64,000 bases of DNA from JAPOUP01 sp965203255 (GTDB lineage: Bacteria; Pseudomonadota; Alphaproteobacteria; Rhodobacterales; Rhodobacteraceae). Below, one piece after another: positions 9,086-17,419 of the stretch (the first letter of the stretch is position 1; each line of letters starts with the position of its first letter). The notes under the pieces were generated by a model that was not told the DNA's origin, searched no databases, and saw only the letters and a list, made by a program, of their open reading frames with translations. The translations under genes were made by a program, and so were the position numbers. Location of the stretch: NCBI GenBank assembly GCA_965203255.1, contig OZ241882.1, positions 3,906,001 through 3,970,000 on the forward strand, given 5' to 3'.

Positions 9086-10861
9086 ATGAGAATGACAACC
9101 GAGGAAGCCTTTATCAAGGTGCTGCAGCGACATGGGATCGAACATGCGTTCGGCATCATTGGTTCGGCGTTCATGCCGATCTCCGACCTGTTCCCCAGGG
9201 CCGGGATCACGTTTTGGGATTGCGCCCACGAGGGATCCGGTGGAATGATGGCCGACGGTTACACGCGCGCCTGCGGCCGGATGTGCATGATGATTGCGCA
9301 GAATGGTCCGGGAATTACTAATTTTGTCACGGCGGTGAAGACAGCGTACTGGAACCATACGCCGCTGCTGCTTGTTACGCCTCAGGCAGCCAACAGAACC
9401 ATCGGGCAAGGCGGTTTCCAGGAAGTCGAGCAGATGGCAGCCTTCAAGGACATGGTCGCCTACCAGGAAGAGGTCCGTGATCCGGTGCGAGTGGCAGAGG
9501 TGCTGAACAGGGTGATCGTCAATGCCCGCAGGGCCAGTGCGCCCGCACAGATCAACGTTCCTCGCGATGTCTGGACACAGGTAATCGACATCGAACTGCC
9601 CGCGGTTGTGGAATTCGAGCGCCCATCGGGCGGGGATGCGGCCCTAAACGAAGCCGCGACACTTTTGAGCGACGCAGAGTTTCCAGTGATCCTGAATGGC
9701 GCCGGGGTGGTTCTGGCTGGAGCGATACCGGCATCGATGGCACTGGCCGAGCGCCTCGATGCGCCCGTCTGCGTGGGGTATCAGCATAACGACGCATTTC
9801 CAGGATCGCATCCGCTGTTCGCTGGCCCTTTGGGGTACAATGGCAACAGGGCGGGAATGGAACTGATTTCGAGGGCTGATGTCGTTCTGGCGTTGGGAAC
9901 ACGCCTAAATCCATTCTCAACCCTCCCTGGGTATGGTCTTGACTACTGGCCCAAGGACGCCAGGATCATTCAGGTCGATATCAACCCCGACCGGATCGGG
10001 CTCACCAAACCCATATCCGTGGGTATCGTCGGCGATGCGGCAAAGGCAGCCGATGGGCTTCTGACAAGACTGTCGGACAATGCAGGGGACCGGAATCGAA
10101 CCAAGCGTAAGGCGATGATCGCACAGACGAAGTCAGCTTGGGCTCAGAAGCTCTCGAGCATGGATCATGAGGAGGACGACCCCGGCACCACCTGGAACGA
10201 ACGTGCGCGAGCCGCAAAACCGGACTGGATGAGCCCGCGCATGGCGTGGCGGGCAATTCAGGCGGCGCTTCCGAAAGAGGCGATCATTTCCTCCGACATC
10301 GGCAATAACTGCGCTATCGGAAATGCCTATCCGACCTTTGAGGAAGGCAGAAAGTACCTTGCTCCGGGTCTGTTCGGGCCATGTGGCTATGGCCTTCCAT
10401 CAATCATCGGTGCCAAGATCGCCTGTCCTGATGTTCCGGTCGTCGGCTTTGCCGGTGATGGCGCGTTCGGAATTGCCGTGACGGAACTGACGGCCATTGG
10501 GCGCCCCGGTTGGCCTGCGATCACCCAGATCGTGTTCCGCAACTACCAATGGGGTGCTGAAAAGCGCAATTCAACTCTTTGGTACGATGACAATTTCGTT
10601 GGAACTGAGCTCGACGAGCAGGTTAGCTATGCGGCCATCGCAAAGGCTTGCAGGCTAAATGGCGTCGTCGTGCGCACCATGGAGCAACTCACGGATGCGT
10701 TGGCGCAGGCGATCAAGGATCAAATGGCGGGAAATACAACGTTGATTGAGGCAATGATCAATCAGGAACTGGGCGAGCCGTTCCGTCGCGATGCCATGAA
10801 AGCTCCCGTCGAAGTGGCGGGAATCAACACGAACGACATGCGGCGGCAGGCAACGATCTAG
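9086..10861 (+). CDS. xsc: Sulfoacetaldehyde acetyltransferase
   Basis: A 591-residue thiamine-diphosphate enzyme that cleaves sulfoacetaldehyde with phosphate to sulfite and acetyl phosphate. Visible features: the N-terminal ThDP glutamate in CAHEGSGGMMADGY, the oxidoreductase-like middle domain, and the C-terminal ThDP/Mg motif starting GFAGDGAFG and ending at NYQWGAEKRN. The full-length match to known Xsc, especially AFGIIGSAFMPISDLFP and FKDMVAYQEEV, separates it from acetolactate synthase. It acts after Tpa (1-716) and before Pta (12838-13692). Confidence 0.93.
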   Translation: MRMTTEEAFIKVLQRHGIEHAFGIIGSAFMPISDLFPRAGITFWDCAHEGSGGMMADGYTRACGRMCMMIAQNGPGITNFVTAVKTAYWNHTPLLLVTPQAANRTIGQGGFQEVEQMAAFKDMVAYQEEVRDPVRVAEVLNRVIVNARRASAPAQINVPRDVWTQVIDIELPAVVEFERPSGGDAALNEAATLLSDAEFPVILNGAGVVLAGAIPASMALAERLDAPVCVGYQHNDAFPGSHPLFAGPLGYNGNRAGMELISRADVVLALGTRLNPFSTLPGYGLDYWPKDARIIQVDINPDRIGLTKPISVGIVGDAAKAADGLLTRLSDNAGDRNRTKRKAMIAQTKSAWAQKLSSMDHEEDDPGTTWNERARAAKPDWMSPRMAWRAIQAALPKEAIISSDIGNNCAIGNAYPTFEEGRKYLAPGLFGPCGYGLPSIIGAKIACPDVPVVGFAGDGAFGIAVTELTAIGRPGWPAITQIVFRNYQWGAEKRNSTLWYDDNFVGTELDEQVSYAAIAKACRLNGVVVRTMEQLTDALAQAIKDQMAGNTTLIEAMINQELGEPFRRDAMKAPVEVAGINTNDMRRQATI

Positions 10862-11689
10862 CACCACCATGCCATGAAAGCCTGCGTTGCAGTCCGCGAG
10901 ATTGGGTCAGCGCAGAACCTCGCTATCATGAAGTTATTTTGGATACGCCGTTCACTTGGCGGCCTGGTGGAAGGTGCTCCGGACTCCAACGATCCTTTCG
11001 CAGGCACAGTTCGACACTTGGTAGCCACTGTGCTGCCAAGTCTGCTGGCAATTCTCACGCACCGAAGCGTTCGACTAGCTCTGGCCTGCCCGTTGCCCCC
11101 GAGTCCTGACAACCCCTGTCGTCACGTCTTCCGAATTCGTGCGGCACCTCAAGGCCAAGGGTGACGAGAGAACCAACAGGACTCACTGTAGACCATTTTG
11201 TTGGGTTGGCAGCGAGTCGCAGCTACCTTGCGGTTCCCCACGGCAGCAATGATCACTACGGCTCAATGTCTCTCCATACATTCCAAAGACTGGATATGTC
11301 GTGAATTCAGTTGCTTGCGCATTGCACGACGCGCGTTTTCCCCTCGACCCTCTCCCGTGTTTCACATGAGTTCCCCGCTCATTGTCGATGAACCGAAATG
11401 ACCTATCGAGGCCCACATTGGGGCGACGGAATGTTGATCGACGCACGTCGAGAATGAGATCCCGCGACCGGCAATGGCGGCGCGGGAATGGCCGCCCAGC
11501 GCAACACAAGTGTTGATTCTCTTTCTGCCGCGTGCTATCCTCTTCGTCACCGCTGCAGGCCCAGCGGGTCCAGAAGTGTCATGTCCGAAAGCTGATCAGC
11601 CGAATCGGGCAATTGGAGCCAGGAATGGAGTTCAGAGGGACGCAGAACGAAACCTACAGAAGACGCCCACATTCTCAATGGGAGACCGG
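10862..11689. other. Gene-free stretch between xsc and hicA
   Basis: About 830 bases. Short open frames on both strands have no recognisable motif. I see no mobile-element ends. Confidence 0.45.
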
Positions 11690-11878
11690 GTGAACGCAAA
11701 ACAGTTCAAGCGGTGGCTGAAGCATCGGGGATGCACTTTCGAGGAGCATAAGCGGGGAAGCGGCCATCTTACGGTCCGGCTGGGAGACCGGGTCTCACAA
11801 TTGCCAATGCACGGCTCGAGAAGGCAACTTGGCACCGGGCTTATGAATAAGATCAAGCGGGATTTAAATCTGGAGTGA
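11690..11878 (+). CDS. hicA: HicA-type mRNA interferase toxin
   Basis: A 62-residue double-stranded-RNA-binding-fold toxin. The GTG at 11690, preceded by GGGAGA, gives the standard N-terminus MNAKQFKRWLKHRGCTFEE; an in-frame ATG at 11678 is the alternative. The catalytic histidine lies in KRGSGHLTVRLG, and the typical C-terminal LGTGLMNKIKRDL helix is present. Translation of HicA cleaves mRNA unless neutralised by HicB, encoded four bases downstream. The pair lies between xsc and pta and is probably an acquired stability or defence module. Confidence 0.85.
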   Translation: MNAKQFKRWLKHRGCTFEEHKRGSGHLTVRLGDRVSQLPMHGSRRQLGTGLMNKIKRDLNLE

Positions 11879-11882
11879 CGCG

Positions 11883-12302
11883 ATGCTGTCCTATCCGATC
11901 CAGATGCGGGACGATGACTGCGGGATTCTGGCGACGTCACCGGATTTCCCGGAACTCACAACCTTCGGTGATGACCGGCAAGAGGCGCTGGCCCGATCCG
12001 TATCCGCACTCGAGGAAGCTATAGCCGCGCGCATGCATGACAGCGAGGACGTGCCGGTGCCATCGGTCGGTGATGTGTGCGTCACCCTCCCGACGCTAAC
12101 GGCGGTAAAGGTGATTCTCTATCAGGGCATGCGGGATCAGAACATTGGCAAGGCGGAACTGGCGCGGCGCCTCGGCTGGCATCTTCCCCAGGTGGACCGG
12201 GCAATGGATGTGGAGCATCACTCGCGGCTGGACCGGATGGACATGGCGCTGGGAGCCATCGGCAAGCGTTTGGTCGTGAAGACGGAGGAAGTGACGGGAT
12301 AG
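11883..12302 (+). CDS. hicB: HicB-type antitoxin
   Basis: A 139-residue partner of HicA. The N-terminal half is the degraded RNase-H-like HicB fold (CGILATSPDFPELTTFGDD followed by EALEEAI-type helix), and the C-terminal half is a DNA-binding helix-turn-helix (GKAELARRLGWHLPQVDR) that would autoregulate the operon. The start lies four bases after the hicA stop. Confidence 0.88.
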   Translation: MLSYPIQMRDDDCGILATSPDFPELTTFGDDRQEALARSVSALEEAIAARMHDSEDVPVPSVGDVCVTLPTLTAVKVILYQGMRDQNIGKAELARRLGWHLPQVDRAMDVEHHSRLDRMDMALGAIGKRLVVKTEEVTG

Positions 12303-12837
12303 GCATATGGACACGACCGTTGCGTGCCGATTGCAAAGGTGGTCCCTGAAGGGCTGTGTCGCACAAATATGCCGGGTTTTGTGCGTTCTTGCTGGGCAGA
12401 TAAAGGTGATGCACGTATGCATATAGAACCGTTGATAGGGCCAAATACAATGCCGACAAGCGGTTCAGAAGTGTCGTCGCAAACTCCTGGGCGGCGGAAT
12501 TCCTCGGATCGATGCTCCGCTATGCTTCGATTGGGTGAACTAGGTCCGCCATGATCTTAGCGCAAATCCATCCATGTCGATGAGCCAACAGACTGTGATG
12601 TCGTTCGTCAAATTGAGGTCGTCTACGATTGGCTCGGAAACGCAACCGAATCCTCGTAGTGCGCCGAGGTCTCCGAAACTCGCGATGGATGCTGTTTTCC
12701 AGCCCAGGGAAACACGGACTCCTGAGAGCCAGCGAAGCTACCAGACCCGTGCGTTAACCTGATAGGCATCGGCAAGGGCAACGATTTAGCGGAAACCCAC
12801 TGTGCAGTAGCTTGGGAAGTTCTGCAAAGGCAACCAG
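12303..12837. other. Gene-free stretch after hicB
   Basis: About 535 bases between the convergent hicB and pta genes. No coding frame, repeat or terminator that I would defend. Confidence 0.45.
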
Positions 12838-13692
12838 TCAGGACATGGCAATGGCCACCACCGTGGCCGCAACGATGTCGTCAGAACTGGCACCACGAGA
12901 CAGGTCGCAGACGGGTTTGCGGAAACCCTGCAGGAATGGGCCGATTGCCTGAGCGCCGGATAGTTCCTGCACAAGCTTGTAAGAGATGTTGCCTGCGTCC
13001 AGATCCGGGAAGATCAGCACATTGGCAGCGCCGTCACCGAGCCCCTTCCTTTCGGCGATCGCATGATTCAGCGCTGCATCCGCCTGGATCGGCCCGACAA
13101 AGCCAGCAGTCTCAGCCGCTTTCCGAACCAGTTCGACAGACGGACCAGTCCCGGATGAACCTGTTGAATACGAGAGCATCGCGACACTCGCTCTACCAAG
13201 CAGAACATCAGCCGACCTCCAGGACGCCAAGGCGATGTCGGCCAGTTCCTCCGCGTTAGGTGCTGTATTGACGGCGCAGTCGGCGAAAATCATTTCGCGA
13301 CCGCTCGGGAAGACCATCAGAAAGAAGCTGGACACGGTGGCGACACCTTCCGCAAGACCGATGCCTATGGAAGCGGCCTCAATCACACGCCTCGTCGCCG
13401 CTTCGGCACCAGCGATCATTACGTCCGCCTCCCCGGCACTGACCATCGCAGCGGCACGGTAGAGAGGACGGGCAAGCATCCGACGCGCAACCGCCTCCTT
13501 GAGATTTCGGGTTGATACCAGTGCGGCAATGTGGTTCTCACTTGGATTGCTGGCCACCGGGATTGGCACTGCAAGCCCTTCTGAACGTAGGCGTGCCGCC
13601 GCGTCCAACACACGTGGATCGTCCATCTCAGGAAAGACAACACTTGCGGTCCTTGCCCTTGCCATATCAAATGCCCGTTCTATAGCGCTCAC
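12838..13692 (-). CDS. pta: Phosphate acetyltransferase
   Basis: A 284-residue single-domain PTA_PTB family enzyme converting acetyl phosphate and CoA to acetyl-CoA, the last step of taurine carbon release after Xsc. Family signatures include SAGEADVMIAGAEAATRRV, the SFFLMVFPSGREMIFADCAVN region and ANVLIFPDLDAGNISYKLVQ. It is somewhat shorter than the usual 310-330 residues, mainly at the N-terminus. It is transcribed away from xsc, unlike the common tpa-xsc-pta operon order, and is divergent from citrate synthase with only 37 bases between them. Confidence 0.9.
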   Translation of the reverse strand: MSAIERAFDMARARTASVVFPEMDDPRVLDAAARLRSEGLAVPIPVASNPSENHIAALVSTRNLKEAVARRMLARPLYRAAAMVSAGEADVMIAGAEAATRRVIEAASIGIGLAEGVATVSSFFLMVFPSGREMIFADCAVNTAPNAEELADIALASWRSADVLLGRASVAMLSYSTGSSGTGPSVELVRKAAETAGFVGPIQADAALNHAIAERKGLGDGAANVLIFPDLDAGNISYKLVQELSGAQAIGPFLQGFRKPVCDLSRGASSDDIVAATVVAIAMS

Positions 13693-13729
13693 AGTTTCCC
13701 CCTAATCCAGACAGATAAAGGAGACCCTG

Positions 13730-14863
13730 ATGTCCGACAGCGTCAAGATCAATCGTGGTCTGAAAGGCATCTATTTCGAGCGCTCCGCCGTGTCGGATAT
13801 TGATGGAAGCAAGGGGCGACTGAACTATCGAGGTTATGACATCGACGATCTGGCCGAATACGGATCGTTCGAGGAGGTGGCATACCTCCTGCTAAACGAC
13901 GACTTGCCCAACGCTGAGCAGTTTGCGGAGTTTGACTCCAGACTAAAGGCAGCAAGGGAACTACCGGAGGAAATCTACGATATCATCCGTGCCACGAAGG
14001 ATGGACACCCCATGGATGTGCTTCGCACGGCGGTTTCCGCACTGGCTGCTCTGGAGCGAGGAAGCCAGAGGGCGGATGAGGCAGGATTCCTGGAAAACGG
14101 AGTGCGGCTTACCGCGCAGGTGCCCGTGATCATCGCGGCACACGAACGTATCAGGAACGACCATGAGCCGGTCGAACCTGATCTTTCGCTTGGCCATGCC
14201 GCAAACTGGCTATGGATGCTGAAAGGGAACAGGCCTTCCACTGAAGCCGAGAGATTGGCTGATCTGGATCTGATCCTGCATGCCGAGCATGGTTCGAACG
14301 CCTCTTCATTTGCGGCACGCGTGACTGTCGGGACTGAAGCGAATCTGCATGGCGCTGTCGTAACCGCCCTTTCCACACTTGCCGGTCCCGCGCATGGAGG
14401 TGCGGCGGAAGATGTTATGAAGATGGTCCGGGAAATCGGATCACCAGACCGAGCTGCTGGCTACGTCAAGGCGAAACGCGCCAACCGGGAACCTGTCACG
14501 GGCTTCGGCCATCGCGTCTATCGCACCGAGGATCCCAGAGCCAGACATATGCGCGCCGGAGTCGAGCGGCTATCCAGGGAAATGGGACAACCCGAATGGT
14601 TCGAAATTCTACAGGCGGTTGTCGATGCAATGAAACCCTATGTACGGCATGGGTTGAACGTGAATGTCGATTTCTATTCAGGCGTGATCTACCAGCTTCA
14701 CGGTATTCCGATGGATCTATACGTTCCAATCTTTGCGATTGGTAGGGTTCCGGGCTGGGTGGCCCAATGCCAGGAGCAGGTCCGTCAGAATATCCTGATA
14801 CGACCGCTTACTCTCTATAACGGTCCTGAGCCGAGAGATTGGGTGCCCTTGAGTGAACGCTGA
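13730..14863 (+). CDS. Citrate synthase (short, PrpC/CitZ-like type)
   Basis: A 377-residue type I-like citrate synthase of the short archaeal/Gram-positive/methylcitrate class. The catalytic triad is visible: His in LILHAEHGSNASSF, His in TGFGHRVYRTEDPR and Asp in NVNVDFYSGVIY. It condenses acetyl-CoA with oxaloacetate; 2-methylcitrate synthase activity cannot be excluded. Its placement divergent from pta suggests it carries taurine-derived acetyl-CoA into the TCA cycle. An AAGGAGACC ribosome-binding site precedes the ATG. Confidence 0.88.
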   Translation: MSDSVKINRGLKGIYFERSAVSDIDGSKGRLNYRGYDIDDLAEYGSFEEVAYLLLNDDLPNAEQFAEFDSRLKAARELPEEIYDIIRATKDGHPMDVLRTAVSALAALERGSQRADEAGFLENGVRLTAQVPVIIAAHERIRNDHEPVEPDLSLGHAANWLWMLKGNRPSTEAERLADLDLILHAEHGSNASSFAARVTVGTEANLHGAVVTALSTLAGPAHGGAAEDVMKMVREIGSPDRAAGYVKAKRANREPVTGFGHRVYRTEDPRARHMRAGVERLSREMGQPEWFEILQAVVDAMKPYVRHGLNVNVDFYSGVIYQLHGIPMDLYVPIFAIGRVPGWVAQCQEQVRQNILIRPLTLYNGPEPRDWVPLSER

Positions 14864-15446
14864 ATTCGCTTACTGATGCGCTTCAGTCCATCTCAGGTTC
14901 AGTCTACGGACCACTAAAGCGTTACGGAATTCGTTCAGCAACCGCTCTCTGCTTGAACACCCCAATGCAGCACCCGTAACGCGGTGTGACTGACTCCTGT
15001 TTGGACGAGGCTTGATATTTGGAGACTCTGGCCAACTCTCCGGATTGGATGATCCGACGCGATCGGTTCCGGCTGCCGGACGACGTTGAAGGAAATTCAA
15101 TCCCGGCGATTGGACGAACGCAGTGCTCCGGCCACAGAAGCTGCAAAGATGACTCCATCGCTCGGCGCAAGGGAAGGTCACTTCGGAAACGATGCACCTC
15201 AACGGAGTCGGCTCCTGATCGCTGGTCCCGCGGATTCCACAAAGTTCACGCCAATATCGGAATCCATGCTGAACAGGCTGCATTGAGCGGCACCGGTACC
15301 TATCGTGTCTGATGCGTTTTCAGACCATCGAATCCATAATCGGGTCCTGGATGTTCGGGTCCGCCATCATCGCGGCAGCTGCATTCCTTCCAGGCGAGTG
15401 CAGCCAACCTAGGAAATCTGCCCCGATGCCCTGAAGGGCCATCAGT
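14864..15446. other. Gene-free stretch after citrate synthase
   Basis: About 580 bases between two convergent genes with no recognisable coding frame on either strand. Confidence 0.4.
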
Positions 15447-16289
15447 TTATGCTGACGGCACAGTCAGCGTCAATGCTGGATCGAAGCCTTTCCCTTCAGC
15501 ATCGCCCGGATAGCCGCGGGCATTCATCACGAAGTGGATATCCCCGTGCTCACCAAGACCGCAATGGCGCCTGTTCGAGTGGCTGTGGCCACAGATCCAG
15601 TAGTTTATGTCATGTTGCCGGATCTCGCTCCAGAGATGGCTCGCAAAGCCGGCATTCAGCGCACGTTTGGCAGCGTTTCCGATTTCGTAGCGAGGATCGA
15701 TCAAATCGCGTACCGGCAGGTGGTGTGTCATCACAACTGTCGCGCCGTCAAATGGCCGGGAGAGCGCATGGAAAACTGCAGCCCGGTCACGGTGATGCTT
15801 GGCCAGCATGTCATTGATGGTGAACGGCTTGACTGGATCGATACGGATCGCCTTGTAGTCTCTCAGGGAATTCCCAACCACCAGCCTGGCGAGAACCTCG
15901 TGTGCTGGCCCGTAGAGACAGCAATCGGTCCAAAGGGTTGCGCCGACAATGCGCACACCGGCCACCTCTGTCGTAACGACGGGCGGATCGGGCTCACTGC
16001 GCAGCACGCGAACATCCAGTCCCTCGGCATGCAGACTGGCGAGCTGACGGTCTTCTTCAGCGCACAGTATTGACCAGACCGATCCATAACACTCGTGGTT
16101 TCCCCAGATTACGATCACGGGGCACCGGTATTTCCGAGCGGCGCGGGCTGGGATATCGAGGTGACGGCAGTGCGTGTTCGTGTCCCCACCAATCAGTACC
16201 GCATCGATCGGATCAGCTAATTCGGGAAGGTCGAAACCTCCCCAGAACTCGTCATGAAGGTCCGTCCAGACCAGAAACCGAGCTGTCAT
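15447..16289 (-). CDS. Calcineurin-like metallophosphoesterase
   Basis: About 280 residues with the five metallophosphoesterase metal-binding blocks in order: D-x-H in VWTDLHDEF, GGD in VLIGGDTNT, GNHE in VIWGNHECYG, H in VVMTHHLPV, and GHSH in WICGHSHSN. These bind a dinuclear metal centre for phosphoester hydrolysis; the substrate is unknown. ATG at 16289 gives the usual start just before the first block; an in-frame ATG at 16319 would add ten residues. It stands alone, convergent with citrate synthase. Confidence 0.82.
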   Translation of the reverse strand: MTARFLVWTDLHDEFWGGFDLPELADPIDAVLIGGDTNTHCRHLDIPARAARKYRCPVIVIWGNHECYGSVWSILCAEEDRQLASLHAEGLDVRVLRSEPDPPVVTTEVAGVRIVGATLWTDCCLYGPAHEVLARLVVGNSLRDYKAIRIDPVKPFTINDMLAKHHRDRAAVFHALSRPFDGATVVMTHHLPVRDLIDPRYEIGNAAKRALNAGFASHLWSEIRQHDINYWICGHSHSNRRHCGLGEHGDIHFVMNARGYPGDAEGKGFDPALTLTVPSA

Positions 16290-16742
16290 CAGATTTGCAC
16301 TCTCACCATTGGGCGACATGTGGCCACACCGGACATCAACTCACTCGCATCTTCCGGCAATTGGCACATCCTGCACTTCGGAGTTACAGGGGTGTAAATC
16401 AACTAGGCGACTCTCTCAAAGCGCACAGGGTTCTGTAGCTCGCTGTTTAGGCATCGACGCAGCCGCGACCGCTCTGGTAGATGTTGCGATTGCAGGAACC
16501 GGGATCCGGATTCCGAAAATCCGCTTCCATTTGCCAGCGCGGAATTCTCCTTCGGCATCGGAAACTCCAGATTCGAGTTACGCCACCAAAACTGCCCGCC
16601 CCAGACATTGCTGAGCCGTCTCACTCGGGAGATCTCCAATACCGCTGGACGCGTGATCGGTAAATTCCAACTTGACTGCGGTGAAAGTTTCCTTGACTTT
16701 TTCATGGCCTCGGTTGAATTGCCATGTGGGAGGAAGAAGTCC
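16290..16742. other. Intergenic region before XRE-cupin regulator
   Basis: About 450 bases between divergent genes, probably containing both promoters. No additional gene seen. Confidence 0.45.
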
Positions 16743-17300
16743 GTGGAAACAACGCTGACCCTTGGCGCTGATCTCAGGAGCCTACGCAAGAGCCGTGGCT
16801 TGACGCTGGAAGCGCTTTCGGCTCAGCTCGGCCGGTCAGTTGGTTGGCTCAGTCAGGTAGAGCGTAACATTTCCCAACTCGATGAGGATGGATTGACTGC
16901 CATTGCCAAGGCGCTCGACGTGTCCGTGACACTCTTCAACGCGCCGACGGAACGGCCAAGGAACGAGACGGGGCGCATTGTTCGCAGAAATGCCCGGAGA
17001 GACATTGGCGACCGGGTGCCAGGATTGATCGAGGAGTTGCTGTCCCCCGACCTTACCGATGCCTTCGAAGCAATTCATTCGACGTTCATGCCTGGCGCGG
17101 AATTACCCGCCCCGACAACTCGGGAAACTGCGGAACTTGCCATAGTGATTTCGGGAAAGCTTGACGTCTGGATCGGAGACCGGAAGTTTGTCGTTGGTGA
17201 AGGAGACAGCTTTCGGGTGCGTAACGAGTCGTTGCGCTGGGCCAACCCCTACGACTCCCCGGCCGTGGCGATCTGGATCATTTCGCCTCCGGTCTACTGA
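16743..17300 (+). CDS. XRE-cupin transcriptional regulator
   Basis: A 185-residue regulator with an N-terminal XRE helix-turn-helix (LRSLRKSRGLTLEALSAQLG, then RSVGWLSQVERN) and a C-terminal cupin sensor domain (ELAIVISGKLDVWIG, FVVGEGDSFRV). The GTG at 16743 is chosen because GGGAGG lies nine bases upstream and the HTH then starts at the usual place; an ATG at 16704 lacks a ribosome-binding site. This architecture (as in PuuR) typically controls amine or amino-acid catabolism, and it sits directly upstream of the FAD/GcvT genes, the likely targets. Confidence 0.85.
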   Translation: METTLTLGADLRSLRKSRGLTLEALSAQLGRSVGWLSQVERNISQLDEDGLTAIAKALDVSVTLFNAPTERPRNETGRIVRRNARRDIGDRVPGLIEELLSPDLTDAFEAIHSTFMPGAELPAPTTRETAELAIVISGKLDVWIGDRKFVVGEGDSFRVRNESLRWANPYDSPAVAIWIISPPVY

Positions 17301-17419
17301 AATGGCATCCGTCAATCATGCAGAGCGCAATCCACTTGAAACAACAGGCACTGTCTTGCGGAATTGGCCGGAGCGGAAACCCGGACTGAACCGCAACAAT
17401 GGAAAGTGAGGAGGGAACA

